A DNA stretch of 64,000 bases. Origin: Diphasiastrum complanatum (Eukaryota; Streptophyta; Lycopodiopsida; Lycopodiales; Lycopodiaceae). The stretch is from NCBI GenBank assembly GCA_029204225.1, contig CM055113.1:23694443-23758442 (forward strand). Direction: 5' to 3'. The position numbers and the translations under genes are program-made. The notes under the pieces were generated by a model. The model searched no databases. It saw only the letters and a program-made list of their open reading frames with translations, and was not told the DNA's origin. Positions 23,176 to 36,100 of this stretch are shown in pieces (the first letter of the stretch is position 1; each line of letters begins with the position of its first letter).

Positions 23176-24120
23176 GCGACTAAATGTAAAAAATGAGGTA
23201 TAGCACTATCATCATGTCATGCTGAAGCTATAGAAGGATGTGATGCGAGCCACAACATGACGTAGCTCTGGTAGCCACTGACGTCATTTAGAAGGATGAG
23301 AGGTCTCTCCTCATGATACGTTGAATAGATCAAGCTACAACATGACCGTGAGTGATGCGTTGTCTCTGATTTCTATGAATAAGTGCGTCATCGTCATCAT
23401 CATCATTAAACTCTAGGTCCCATCATGGTCTTTTCCTATAAAGAAAAGAGGTAATCTAAGGCTGAGAACTAAGTTGACTCTGCTGCGCTGTTTGGCACTA
23501 ATCCACCAAGTGCGATCAAGATATGCTCTATATAAAAGACGTCTAATATATTGATGAGTACTTGAAGAGATATTCGTGATAGAGTAACAAATGACTCAAG
23601 GAGGAGGTGGGATGCCTGAGAGAACCATGACAACTGGTAACCCTTATCATGAAGCTTATGGGAAGAAGCAAATGCTATGTGTGTGAATCTTTGCTTTGCA
23701 ATTGGAAGCGCCTGAACTTTTTGAATATATGTAATAAGTTGAAAAGCTGCAACTAGCTGTATAGGTGGAGTACAAAACTCAACAAGAATGATCTCATGAG
23801 AAATAGAAGGCATTGCCTGAATCATGTGGAAGTCTATAATCTCAAGATACTAGCCCAATGTGAGGCGAAAAGACTATTGCACTTCTGCATATAAAGTTGT
23901 GGGGGTGATAATGGTCTCAAAAAGTCTATACTTACTTGGAGCATCCCGAATGGACATCTTAAACAAGAATTCTCTAATTGAACAAAGGAAGAATGGCCCT
24001 TAAACAAGAATTCTCTAATTGAACAAAGGAAGAATGGCCCTTCCCAAGTCAAGCAATCATTGCCTATGTCATACTAAATATAGGACCAATGAAAAGTATT
24101 TCCAAATATAGTTCCTAACG
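23176..24120. other. Unassigned, with a perfect 41-bp tandem repeat
   Basis: No coding family is recognised. Two identical 41-bp units (CTTAAACAAGAATTC...) abut at 23958-23998 and 23999-24039, a recent local duplication. Confidence 0.6.
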
Positions 24121-24129
24121 CTGCATGAA

Positions 24130-25400
24130 AGCCCTAGAAGTATTGAAGACCATAGCCATGGCCTTCGCAATGTTCACTCTCAATCTCCAACAGGTACAAA
24201 AGGCATGTACGCAATCCAACCATCGTTGTAAGCCCTCTCTGAGACTAGCACCACATCATCAACATCAAAAAAAATGGCAATCAAAATGCGTCTAGTTTAC
24301 AACCAAATCCACCACACTATGAAATGAGCCTCTCCAATTCATCAATATATAATCCAAAGAGAACCAATAAAAGGTAGCAACCTTGCTTCACCTCAATGTT
24401 GCTCCAAATATGCTCAAAATTGCCATTGTCATGCCAAAAAACAGCCGAAAACTCTCATAAAGTGCTATCGCACTCAAAATAATGTCCGTGAAAAGCAAAG
24501 GTCACGAAGTTTTTGAATGACCAAGGGACATAAAAAAAAGGCTTTCCTAAAGTCCACAAAACAACAGTAAACTCGCTCTTTCATGTGCTTAGATTCTTTT
24601 ATAAAAAGCCTGAAGCGTGAAGATATGATCGATAATAGAATAATGGGCTCAAAATCCTACCTAGCCCGAAGGATATAGTCTCCTAATCTCAGCTTTTGAC
24701 CTCACAGTTGACTGGAGAATATTACCATATAGCTTCGCAAAAACATGTCCAATCATAATAGTGCGATAGTTGTGGAGGATCATGGGGTCGCCATTTTTGT
24801 GAATGGGGGTGGATGATATCGATGCACCATGAGGATGAGAAGCCAGAGATGACAACATGATTGAGGAGAATGGGCTAAGGTTGGAGCAAGTATGATTCAA
24901 TAGCTCATATTTAAGGTCATTCATGTCCCTTGCCCCATGGGTTTTCAATCTCCAAATTCCCACAAAGAGCATATCAAAGGTGAAGAAGGTGAATTCAAAT
25001 GGTCAAGGAGAGATCGAGATGGGTGAGTCAATAAGGAAGGTGTATAGACTGGTAATAATCGCCCCAAATGTAGAGGTCATTCAAGAGATGTGGTCAGGCA
25101 CCAGGGATAAACTCATGCCAAAAAGCACCAAAGGAAGAGCTGAAAAGGAGGTCAACAAGGCATTTTCCTTCGGAGTCATCATAGGCATGCTTTTACGATG
25201 GAGCATACGATCATATGATTGGCAAGAGGAGCGAAGTAGGTGACGGGCACTTGTATGTGCATGAGAGACGATGTGATGAAGGGAGCAACATTTTGCATCA
25301 TACCAAGGAGGGTGTAAAGAGCAAGGTGGTGAATTGTGATTCCAATGGGCTATCATGGGGAAACGAGTAAGAAAGCAAGAGACTCCTACATATATAGAGA
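24130..25400 (-). pseudogene. LINE (non-LTR retrotransposon) reverse transcriptase remnant
   Basis: LINE ORF2 proteins copy element RNA at a nicked target. On the minus strand the order is PPWYDAKCC (25300-25280, linker after the endonuclease), PIHKNGDPMILHNYRTIMIG with HVFAKLYGNIL (24810-24715, RT block 1), then KSEFTVVLWTLGKPFFYVPW (near 24560, the VDFKKAFD region), and VKQGCYLLLVLFGLYIDELE with FGCKLDAF (near 24390-24290). The catalytic YADD has decayed. Stops and frameshifts are frequent. Upstream frames toward 25570 run through a (GA)n tract. The block order is clear enough to call a LINE, though the clade is not assigned. Confidence 0.78.
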
Positions 25401-25415
25401 ATTCAATGTGTATTT

Positions 25416-25419
<4 letters not shown>

Positions 25420-25468
<49 letters not shown>
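25420..25468. repeat. (GA)n microsatellite, 49 bp
   Basis: Uninterrupted GA dinucleotides upstream of the LINE RT blocks. Confidence 0.96.
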
Positions 25469-25469
<1 letters not shown>

Positions 25470-26216
25470 CCCAAAACTCATTTGGACATGATAAAAGTGA
25501 GACTTGTTTGACAAGCACCATCCTTTGCGATGGAAAAGCTGGCAGCATGAGTGAATCATTTGAGATCAATGCAACTGTTATATCTTTACAAATGTTTTCA
25601 AAATCTTAGCAAAACTTTACTTGAATTTTGAGCTAAAAGCTCTTCTTCTGGATATTTGCACAAACCCAAGCATCCCAAACAGAAGCTAACCAGATTGAAG
25701 ATCACAGACATTAACATAAAACATTCATTAAGTAAACAGCTTTTTTAGCTGACAAGTCATAGATGGAAAGTTTTCTTTGCATGACTACAGTGGCTTTGAA
25801 AGCACCCGTGATGTTACCCTTAACAAAATTGTACATATGTTTTCATTTTTACAATTTCCTAAACACTGCAGCTATGAGTTGGTGTTTTGCTATTGTCTTG
25901 ATGTTCAGACCAGTAAGTTTTTGGCTGGACCAATTTCACATACGCAAACATATCCAACAATGTAAGCGGCAAGATCTGGCTATGTGTCTCCATGTTGCTT
26001 ACAAAGTATTTCGTATCGATGTGATAAAGAGCGACCTAAATTTTTCTTCAAAAAGTTAACAGTATCTAAATGTGATGTGTCCAGATATATTCATGCCATG
26101 GATGTTACATGATCTTTTGAAACAGACAATTAACTCAAACAGATGCACCATTTACCCCTCCAATACCAGCAAATTTTGAAAGAGCATTTACAAATGTACT
26201 GCACAATGCTGATTAT
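25470..26216 (-). other. 3' flank and likely 3' UTR of translin
   Basis: Immediately downstream of the translin stop. No canonical polyadenylation signal could be picked out with confidence and no other gene is visible. Confidence 0.4.
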
Positions 26217-26347
26217 TCATTGAAGCTGCATCAATTCATCTGTGCTTGGTTGTACTGTTGAAGCTAATTGGCTTGACGTGTTGAGAAGCCCTCTTATCTG
26301 TACATCATAAAGGACCTCCTCCACCTTTTTCAGATCATACTTTATAC
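26217..26347 (-). CDS. TSN: Translin exon 7 (terminal)
   Basis: 131 bp, acceptor CTTCAG. Encodes GIKYDLKKVEEVLYDVQIRG then a less conserved tail ending LMQLQ and TGA (26219-26217). The conserved C-terminal KYDLKKVEEV block is what first identified the gene. The upstream intron is 311 bp. Confidence 0.96.
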
Positions 26348-27102
26348 CTGAAGAGAAGAATTAAGGCTCAGTGTATGTTTTCAATACAGAGAACATTGCT
26401 CCAGAATAGTTAGAACAGATGCAAAGAAAAGAAGACCAAAGTTAATCCCGACATATTTCACATTTTTCAGCTTATATAGAATTTGAACTGGATTTAGCAA
26501 AATACAAAACATATATTCTTCAATTAAGTGCATAATGCAGACTTGTTCAATATTTTATTTCCTTGAAAAGCATTTCACAGTCTATATAAAAGATGAGTCT
26601 GCTGTTGGAAAAATGGCCATCACCAAAGCAAGTCAACAATTAAGAACACTCTGCTTACCATCAAAACGCTTTCTCAAGAAGTCATTTCGTAAGTTTAAAA
26701 TTCTGAATGCAGCATACAAATCACTGAGAAACAGTGAGACTCTTTTTGGGCAATCGTAAATGCCTGCCGTCACTTGATTCACAACATACCTAGGCTGTCA
26801 ATCATCCATATTCAGAAGACAGATACCTTAACGAAAGATGACAAATCTCTGCCATAACTCTTCATCAGCGATAAGCAGGTAAGAACAGGGATAGAAAATG
26901 TATACTTGGAATTTCACTGTAAAAAGAGAACATCTATACAAACAGCTTATTTAAGAGAGGTCTAGTGCAGAGGAAGGGAACTAAACAACCTGGCATTAAA
27001 AGCAATATGTACTTTTTGCTGTGAGATGGCTTTGATGTTTGTGCCATTATGGGAGTGGACATACACAGCTCTGTGTGTGTGTGTGTGTGTGTGTGTTTGT
27101 GT

Positions 27103-27143
<41 letters not shown>

Positions 27144-30100
27144 GCAGATAGGTTATTGAGGACAATGACTCGTGATGGAACAGTATTTGTTATTTTCCTT
27201 GGCATACTCTCAAGGACACAATGAAACTCGCTTCTCCCTCTTTTCTTGATTTTGGTCATTGGGAAGCTTAACCTGTATAAATTGGACTGATGGTCATATA
27301 TACTGGCCTGGCCAGATGGCCTTTCCAAGGGACTTCAAATGTCAACCACATAGCAAAGGATAAAGAGTGGTTGATTACCTCAAGGAGCCACCGGCATTCA
27401 TTTGACACATATTCATCCTAATTGCTTCACCACTATCAAATCACTCCTCTCTCGACAGATCTAACACCTTCACATGCCTTCTCAGACCCTCGTGCCCCAA
27501 GATACACCTTCTCTACCTCATCAACTCCTCTATGCCACGACTCACTTGCTAATACTTCATGTACCATCTATCAGTTTAATAGAAAGTTAAGGTAGTTTTT
27601 CAACTTCACTCTCCGAGCAATTGCATCTCTATCCTTCCCTTCTGAATCATAGAAACTAAAAATCCTGCCATACATTTGCCCATAATACACGGTAGGACGA
27701 GGAGTGCCACCAACTTCATCTTTATGTTGTCCAGATCCATACTCTTCACCCCATCTTCTCGGTGAGGCACAAAAACCATATTGAACCCATGTTATGACAC
27801 AAGAAGGTAACTAAATTGAAAGTTGAAATAAAGACTTCCTAGACTTCTTGCATAATGCATCATCTCATACCTTTTGACACAATCCCTATCCCTCCCTTGC
27901 CTAATATAGACTTGGACCTAGTATGCCACCACCATCTATACAACACCCACAACCACTCCTATCACCTTCTCAGCTAGCCCGAGTTCGCTGTTATGCATTC
28001 TTAGGGCATATCTTTAGCCAAGTCTTTGAATCACTTCCACGTCCAATGCTTATCCAAAGGATGAGAGACCTCCATTTCTCATCTACTACAGTATTGGACA
28101 TCATGGCACTATATGAGACAGTGGTGGAAAGGGCACATTAGAGTCGATTACCACTACTTTAGGGGTGAAGTAGGGACGTTTGCTCTCTCCTACATTATTG
28201 GTCTTTATAGGATAAAGTCAAAATGGTTGTCGGTCAAAACATAGGTTGAGGTTGCAAGCCAAGAGACGTATTGATATATATCCTAGTAAATAAGTTGATG
28301 TAGTCCAGATCTCTCCCTCTAGAGAGGGGCTGCAACAGCATCTTCATACATTGCACTCATATTGCAGAGCAAGGGGATTGGAGGTCAACTTTATGAAAAC
28401 CAAAATCATGGTCATCAATACGTCTCAATCCTTCATGCCACTTAGACTCGAGCCTCTGTGACATAGTCATCAATTTACTTTGAGAAAACTCTATGTATTC
28501 TCGCATCATACAGGCGCTTTAAGGCACTCCTCTTTACGGTAGGTTTTGACAGCTATGTACCATGGAAGAGGTTGAGATAGAGGAACATTTTATCTCTATC
28601 ACCCAATGTACCATGAGATCAGGTGGAGCTATCGCTGTGTCTTTGGGATCTAGCCAACTATAGAATGCTCCTTGATATCATATGAAAATCAGAGATGGGT
28701 TGCCCTGATCGTCGCACTACCAACAATGGGGAGCGAACATGGCCTCATATTGCATCTTACTTCTCTGAAGGTGTCCTCAAATTGATGCAGATGTTGAGTT
28801 AGTGTCAGATGATGAGACAGGCAGCCCTTTCAAACACTGTGACATGCACAGAAATATGAGAAGAGAAAATATCACTAACTCTTTCAAAATATAGTCGATT
28901 ACACCACCCTCCTTGATATCGTGTGGATCAGAGATTTGTTATCCTGATGATGTGAGAGATGTTTTACTTAAAAAGCTAGGCATGTCACACTACCAGCATC
29001 GAGGATTAGATGTCTCATATTACATCTTACTTCTCTAAAAGCCTCAATTGATGCAATGGCAAATTCATGAGTCAAATGATGAGCCAAGCATCTGTTTCGA
29101 ACATTGTGACCTACACGAATGACAGCAACCTATTTTACGTTTTTGAGAGAGGTTACTTGAAGCCTAGCACAACATACTAATGTTACTCAAGATAGCTGCG
29201 AATATACGTTCAGGGGCTTAGATTGATAAGATTAGAACTTATCTCTTGTGAGCAGTTTAATCAAAACCTACCCAAGGTTTATTCACCAACTATTGTATTT
29301 ACTCATGGGGCAATATTGTTATCGACGTCCTAATTTCAAGTATCTAAGGTGTTAGGTACCCCTACTATCCTCAAGCAGATCTCTTACAACAATATCAACA
29401 CATTTTTGACAAGCCCTAGACAATACCACTATGGCGAGATGTTAAGCATTGCAATTTGCAATAATTTCTTCTGTCCATGTTTCAACAGGCTGAGATTCAA
29501 TGGTGGCAACTCGATCTTTGTGGCTTGATCCTAGTCAAGTTCTTTTGGTGCACATATTTTACTTCTTGATGATAATGATGAAACAAAGCAATTATGAATC
29601 GATTATTGGACTCTTAACAAGCTCTCTATCAGGAATCAATATGTTGGTTGAACTGTTAGCAAATAAGTAATATCTAGGAGATGAGCAACATTGCCTTTCG
29701 CACTTCCAATCTTCATGAGTCGTGTCATGCTTTTTGAATTACTAACGGCCCACCCACTTTCCAAAATGTCCTAAATTATTGGCTGGAACAACTACTTGAA
29801 GTGTCTTCCATGCTTCTTCAAATGCTTCTTCCATGCAGACAACATGCTCACATTGGTCATGTTGAGCCATGATCAACTTCTTGACTTTATCCTTCAAAGA
29901 ATAAAGTTACACCTGATTGGACATGCTTGGTGCTCAAGGAATGCCATGGTTGCTGGTTGAAAATGAAGACGATATTCTTCTCAACTTCTGTGAGCCCAAT
30001 GCAATCAAAGCTTCCACCATCTGAAGGAATAAGCGAATATATGATGATCACTCTCCACCCATCTATAGGCACGTGCAACAATCCACAATCTTATGCATAT

Positions 30101-33100
30101 ATGACCTCCACACTCACAAGCATGTTCTTTATAATAGCTATCTACCTGCAGTCGTTACAGTTTATTGAAGAAAAAGGGCCTCATGCAGAAGTTCGTCTAA
30201 GGTCCCTATATCTAGAAATAGCTTAATTGGCAGCCATTCCTCAATTGACTTCAACAAAACTTACTGCATGTGCGTGATCCTTCACATAAGAGATGTCCAA
30301 TATAGCCTAGTTGGCCTGGCACCCATGATCCAGAGGTCTTTCCCAATCATTTACCGAAGGTATACTTCGGCATTCAGCCTTTAAGAACTCTGAATTACAA
30401 TAGTATTGATTTACAGTACCATGGTACTTAACCAGTTTCTATAAACAGTCAAATGTCTATCAATACGCTAGCAGATAAACAACATCAAAATATCTGACTA
30501 GAAAAGCGCGAGAGCCTGCCTGTGCATGTGCACTTGGGCCTCAATTATGGACTGGGGAGGGAGGGGGCCTGAGGAATAGATCCCCATGCTTTGCCACCAT
30601 TCCGTTGCTCAGTGTTTGAAAAGTTATTTGTTAATATTAGTATCAGGAATTTGTTGCATGCTTCAATTAAGAATTTAAAAACAGCATATTTTTTGGCATA
30701 CACGCACAAACGGTGGCATACTTCAAATACTTGTATAAATGTATGAGGATACGGCAAATACTGATACAATCACAGGTGTATGAGACAGCAAATATGGGAG
30801 TATGGTGGCAATATTGCTATGGTCCATAAGGAAATCATAACAGTTACGAGTTACTCACTTCAAGCACTTTGAGTAGTCAATCCCTTTGAACCATCTAGCC
30901 AACGCCATTGCTGACCAGCTGAATGTTAACTTTTCTTGCATTTCAAGATAAATCACTTCACGATACATTGCAACCTATGTAATTCATAATGCCATCAAAC
31001 GTCCATCATTGAGTCAATGTACTTTTCTGATAATAGGTGAAATAAAGTGAGGTGTTCAAGAGGTAGAAAGAGGTCAAAGTCAAATTAGCCCTATGTAGAG
31101 GAAGGAAGATCTTGAAAAAGGGAGACGAAGGCAAGAAAGATACTCTTGTTTTATGCCTGCACCAAGCATTTGGTAAGGGGCCATTGACCTCTGTTAAAAC
31201 AGCCTACATTTGAGATCCAAGCTGGTAACAATTGACCAAAATCGCTGTTCTTACAGCTGCAGAACCATTGTAAGGGAGTTTCTAAGTTTGTTCAACAAAA
31301 TCTGATTCCAAATTTGGTTATTTGCATGCTGCTACCTACAAAGAACCAATAATTTGCCAAAGCTATACATTCATTCTAGTAATTGTAGATTTTCGTTTGA
31401 TTGTTCTTGTTTCGTTTCTTTTTCAGCAGGGGCAGCTCTTCTTGTCTGCTCCGGTCTGTGCTGCCTATTTGGCCAGCTTTCAGACTTAATACAGGATCCT
31501 AAGCAAACGACTACGGACCACAGCTCTACTCCATGGATCTCTGCTTGAGGTTTGTGAACAGCCTCATGATATTTCTACGGTTCCTTACATGATTCATGCG
31601 CCTTTGGCCCTTACCGTTACACATTTTCCATCGGAGGATATTTGCCAGATGGTCACTATTACTTATCTAGGGTATTTATATGCTGGGATCTTTCTAGATG
31701 AGTATACGAGCATCCTTCAATCTCCTTGTGTTTCTACATATAGGTTTGCTGCAGTCCATGTCGATGTTGTGGATATATGGCATTCTTGGTTATTACGTAT
31801 AGCTTGGTTTCCATTTGGACATTACGGATACCTTGGCATTCCTGGTTGTTGCTTGATCATTCTACTTCTGATGGGCAATCTGAGGTCCTTAACAGGATCC
31901 TTGAGGATTATTTACGCCATTTTGTTACTCCTTCTGGAAAGAATTGGGATCAGCATTTATGTTTAGCATAGTATAGCTATAATAGCTCTGTTGGTACCAG
32001 CACAGGTGTCTCACCATTTTTCTTATCTCATGGCTATGCACCTCTTTTACCTGGCATTCCTCTCCCTCCTGAGGATACACCTGTCACACTTGCATCTTTT
32101 CTATCAGGTGCTCGAGAGCTTATTACCCGGGCCAGTTCTCATTTATACGTTATCAGACCTCAGTTGATCGTCACCGCCACCATGTTGAGTTTCAGCTTGG
32201 AGATATGGTTTATCTACGCCTACGATTTGCATGTCATCATTTTGTCCAGGGCCATGCTTCTACTAAGAAGCTTGCACCACGTTATTATGGGCCTTATCGC
32301 ATTTTGGAGGTTCTTAGTCCAGTTACATATCGCTTACAACTTCCTGCTTCCGCACGCGCCTATGATGTATTCCATGTCAGTTTATTATGTGCTGCTATTG
32401 AGGATGACGCTCCTTGTGATCCTGAGTTTCCTACTGCTCCAGAGTTATTTCCATTTTTACTTGCTGCTGTATTACAGGTTCGTCTATACCATAGTCGACG
32501 CCGCCGGCAGATTCAGTTTTTGGTCCAGTGGGATGGTCGTCCTATTGAGGAGGCCACATGGGAGCCTATTGATGTCTTTTATCATACACCATCACTTGCA
32601 GATCAGGCTCGTGCTCTTGCTGCACTTGTTGATTCCTCTACATCAGATGTTCTAGCTGTTGATGCACCAGGGCTTGCTGCTATTTGATCCATTTTCTTTT
32701 TGGCAGTTGGGTCTATTTTTTTGTGCCAGGGAGAATTATGGACTCGGCTCATTACATTCGTCGCGTCCACTTACATTCACTTTACTTTATGCATAAGCAG
32801 GCCTTGGGCCCCTTTTTATTCATTAGTGACACTTAGACTATATGGTTGGCCTTTGGCCTTATTACCCATTATTAGGCCATTTGGACATATTAATGGAGAG
32901 TGGGGGCCTTCTTGGAGGGCGCACTATTTTCCCTCCCAGTTGGGCCCTAGCCACCAAAAGCTTCCTTTTAGGGCTTCCTCTTGGCTATAAGTAGGGAAAC
33001 TGTGTCATTTGTTATTCAGCTGATGATACTGATCTCTCTCTTTAGTCTCCTTAATCTCTCTCTTTCCTGCTTTCTAGGGTTAAGTCTTGCTTATGTGCTG

Positions 33101-36100
33101 CTTTCATAGCTTAAGTCTTGCTTATGTAATGCTTTCATAGCTTAGCTTTAGATCAGCTGTGGCTTTATTCGTAATTGTCCATCCATATTATGATTTATTG
33201 ATTTCTAACATTTCAACCTCTCCTCATCAGTATTCGGGCAATCCTGTTTTGTCAATCTGGCTCCAGCTATCATTGGTGTGGCTTTTTCTTTGCACTCCAA
33301 CATTCGGTATTGCTTCAGCACCTTTTCAGCGTATTCTGATTGACTCAGATGCATTACTCCTCTGATTCGATCTCTTCTTAATTGATCTGATTTGATTTTC
33401 CTTTTATAAACCCATTTGCATTCAATGATCTTTTTGTCTTCGGACAATGGCTCTAGTGTCCATGCCTCATTTTGCCTCATTGATTCGATCTCCTCTGACA
33501 TTGCTTCCTTCCAGAATTCTCCCTCTAGACTCTGGATAGCTTCTTAGTAGGTTGTTGGTTTTACAGTGAAGTTGCAGAATTCGAACTCTGCATCTTCGCT
33601 CCATTGAAGATTGTCAGTGTATCGATCTGAGGGTCTTCTTTGTCTTGTTGACCTTCTTGGTCCTGTCTGTCACTGTTGGTTCTTTTCTTCTTCGACAGGT
33701 TGGTCTTTAGCTTCCTGCTCTGAAGTCTTGGGCTCTGCACTCTGTGTTGATGTATGTCCTCGATCTCCCTCTTGAATTGGCAGTAGCGTGAAGATCTCAT
33801 GGCCCTTTTCTGGTAACTCTGCTTGTCCCGACAATGTTCGTAGCTCTAGAGTCCCAATGCCTTTGACATTGTGTCGACTCTCGTCGCCTAGAATCACTGC
33901 TCTGTTGCTTTCGAGTTCTCTGTAGTTGATCAAGACTTTCTTGTTGCAGGTAATGTGTGAAGTCACTCCTAAGTCGATGACTACATCGTAGTCTTGCTTT
34001 GCATAGCTTGTTGAAGCCTCACCGAATATTGTGAAGGCTTCGTCGCTCTTGTCTGCATCCTTTGACGACTCTGCAACATTCACCTTTTTGGCCTTGTTCT
34101 TTCTTTTTGGATTGAATCTACACTCATATGTAGAATGTCTTTTCTGATCCATTCAGCTCTCCTTGGGTCTCCCTCTGGAGGCTGTTCTTCTGTGAGTTTG
34201 GTCAATGACCAGATGCATTCTGTTATGGCCATTAGCAAACAGGGATACTAGTGACTCGTTAGACCCCAAGGGGTCCCGGCGGGGTGACACTCAGCCCTGT
34301 TGTTCGGGATAATAACCTTAGGGACTAGGATCTAGAGGGCTTGGTCTATATTCATAGGGAGTGCCACTAAGTCGAGGGCACCCTTAGATGCTAAGGGTGG
34401 GTCCCTAAAGTTAGGTAGGACTGTGTGCCACATGCTCAGTTTGCATGAGGGACATCCACATGCACACTGGCAACTGTGCATGTGAGAGGAGTGCATGGCC
34501 TCCTGAAGGCTGGGCGCTGGTCCTATATGGTGGCCTGTGAATGTAGAGCCAGGTACAGGATTGTGGGTGGAGATCCAGAGTCACTCTTCTTCTGTGTGGG
34601 TTCTTCTTCCATTGATCCTAATAGTGGTATCAGAGCGTGGATCCTGGCCCGTGGGTGGGGTCAGCGCATTCTTCCTTCTCTTCCAGCGCTACTACTCTAT
34701 CAGCGATCTCTGTCCTCCAGCGCTACTACTCCCTCAGCGATCTTCTTCCTCCATCGCTTTCTGATGGTCCTTCTTGCTTTCTATCACTATCAAAAGAGGC
34801 AATAAGTAATCTGATTTTGGACAGGAGAGAAATTCCAGTGGTGGGCGCTCAAGTCTATAGCAACATCTGTGTAAAAGGAGCATCCATCACAAGAGGAAAT
34901 CAGAATTCAACAAAATCTGATTTTTGGAGGGCGCTAGGACCTGTTTTTTGGGAGTAGACAGTACACAATCCAAACGTGGTTAGTTTTGGATCAGATTTGG
35001 AGGATAAGGTCTATACACTACTCGCTGAAGGATGCAACAGATTTCACCCTGAAATCTGTTGTACTTTTCTAAATATTCACATTTCAAGTCAAAATCTTGA
35101 TTTTCTGGCCAGAATTGACCTTCTGGAGTTGAAGACACTACAATTTCAAACGGTAGCAGATTTTTCAAAAGTTGGACTTGGGAAAGCTAACATACAGAAG
35201 GGCGCTCCAAGAGAAACAAATCTCACAGCAATTGGTGGTCAGAAACGGTCTGAGTGATCATCCGAAGTTTGGCCAATATTCCTGATTTATTCGGAAAAAA
35301 GTCAAAAATTGCCAGATCACAATTGCAGGTTGAAACCGCCCAATCACTTGAATTTCCAAACCAGAGAAGTTCTCTCTCTCTTGTTTTTGTTTTGCATGTC
35401 AATACATGAAGTTTTACATCCTTGCATGTGCTAGTAAGTCAATTTTTGGGCATAATTAAACACTGTTATCTCTGTTCTATTACGCATGCTTAATTTTATA
35501 GACATGAGTCATACTCCTGTAGACGAACTTGAAGATATAGTCATGTCTAGTCTGCCTCGTGGAAGAATTTCTACATTGAGGACGGGTACCTCCTTTATAA
35601 AGGGAGAGTATGTGTACATGAGTTTGAAGCCTTCCAAATTTACGGCTTCTATCAACATTGTCCTTTGCTATTTTACTGGTAGTTTTTAGCAGAATGAAAT
35701 TACAATCTTGATTTCCTTAGATGTTTTGCAGAGAGAACAACAAGACATTTTTGAGAAAAAGGCAAGACAAAAGTTTTCTGTACACTGAGATTGATCATAC
35801 ATTCCAGTTGCTGGTGTTCAGAACAAAGCAAACTATGCCCTAGATATTCTTGGCCCCGATATCTGTCAGTTGTAACTTCTGAACATACTGTGGTTCGGTG
35901 TAACATCAGTGCTAGTTTCTGAGAATTTTCTTTCTCCAGGCAGAGATCAGCCAAGGCTTTAAGGCTTATCAAATAATTAGAGCATTCCATAACGGCTTGC
36001 TTGTACCAGAGCTTGAAGTGAGATTCATATCCTTCCGTTCCACTTGGCTTAAGCCAAGATATCCAGAAGCATAAGGTACATCTTTCAAATTTTTCTTTTA

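Noticed and set aside
26790..26794. TAG acceptor five bases inside translin exon 6
   Set aside because: It would drop the PR residues and shift the frame; the CAG just upstream fits.
29887..30240. Possible third hAT transposase (minus, IDGWR string)
   Set aside because: Only one short string resembles the DUF659 core; flanking frames do not continue the domain.
31589..32655. Hydrophobic plus-strand frames that look like membrane proteins
   Set aside because: They overlap the gypsy integrase/chromodomain in another frame; hydrophobicity comes from T-rich codons.
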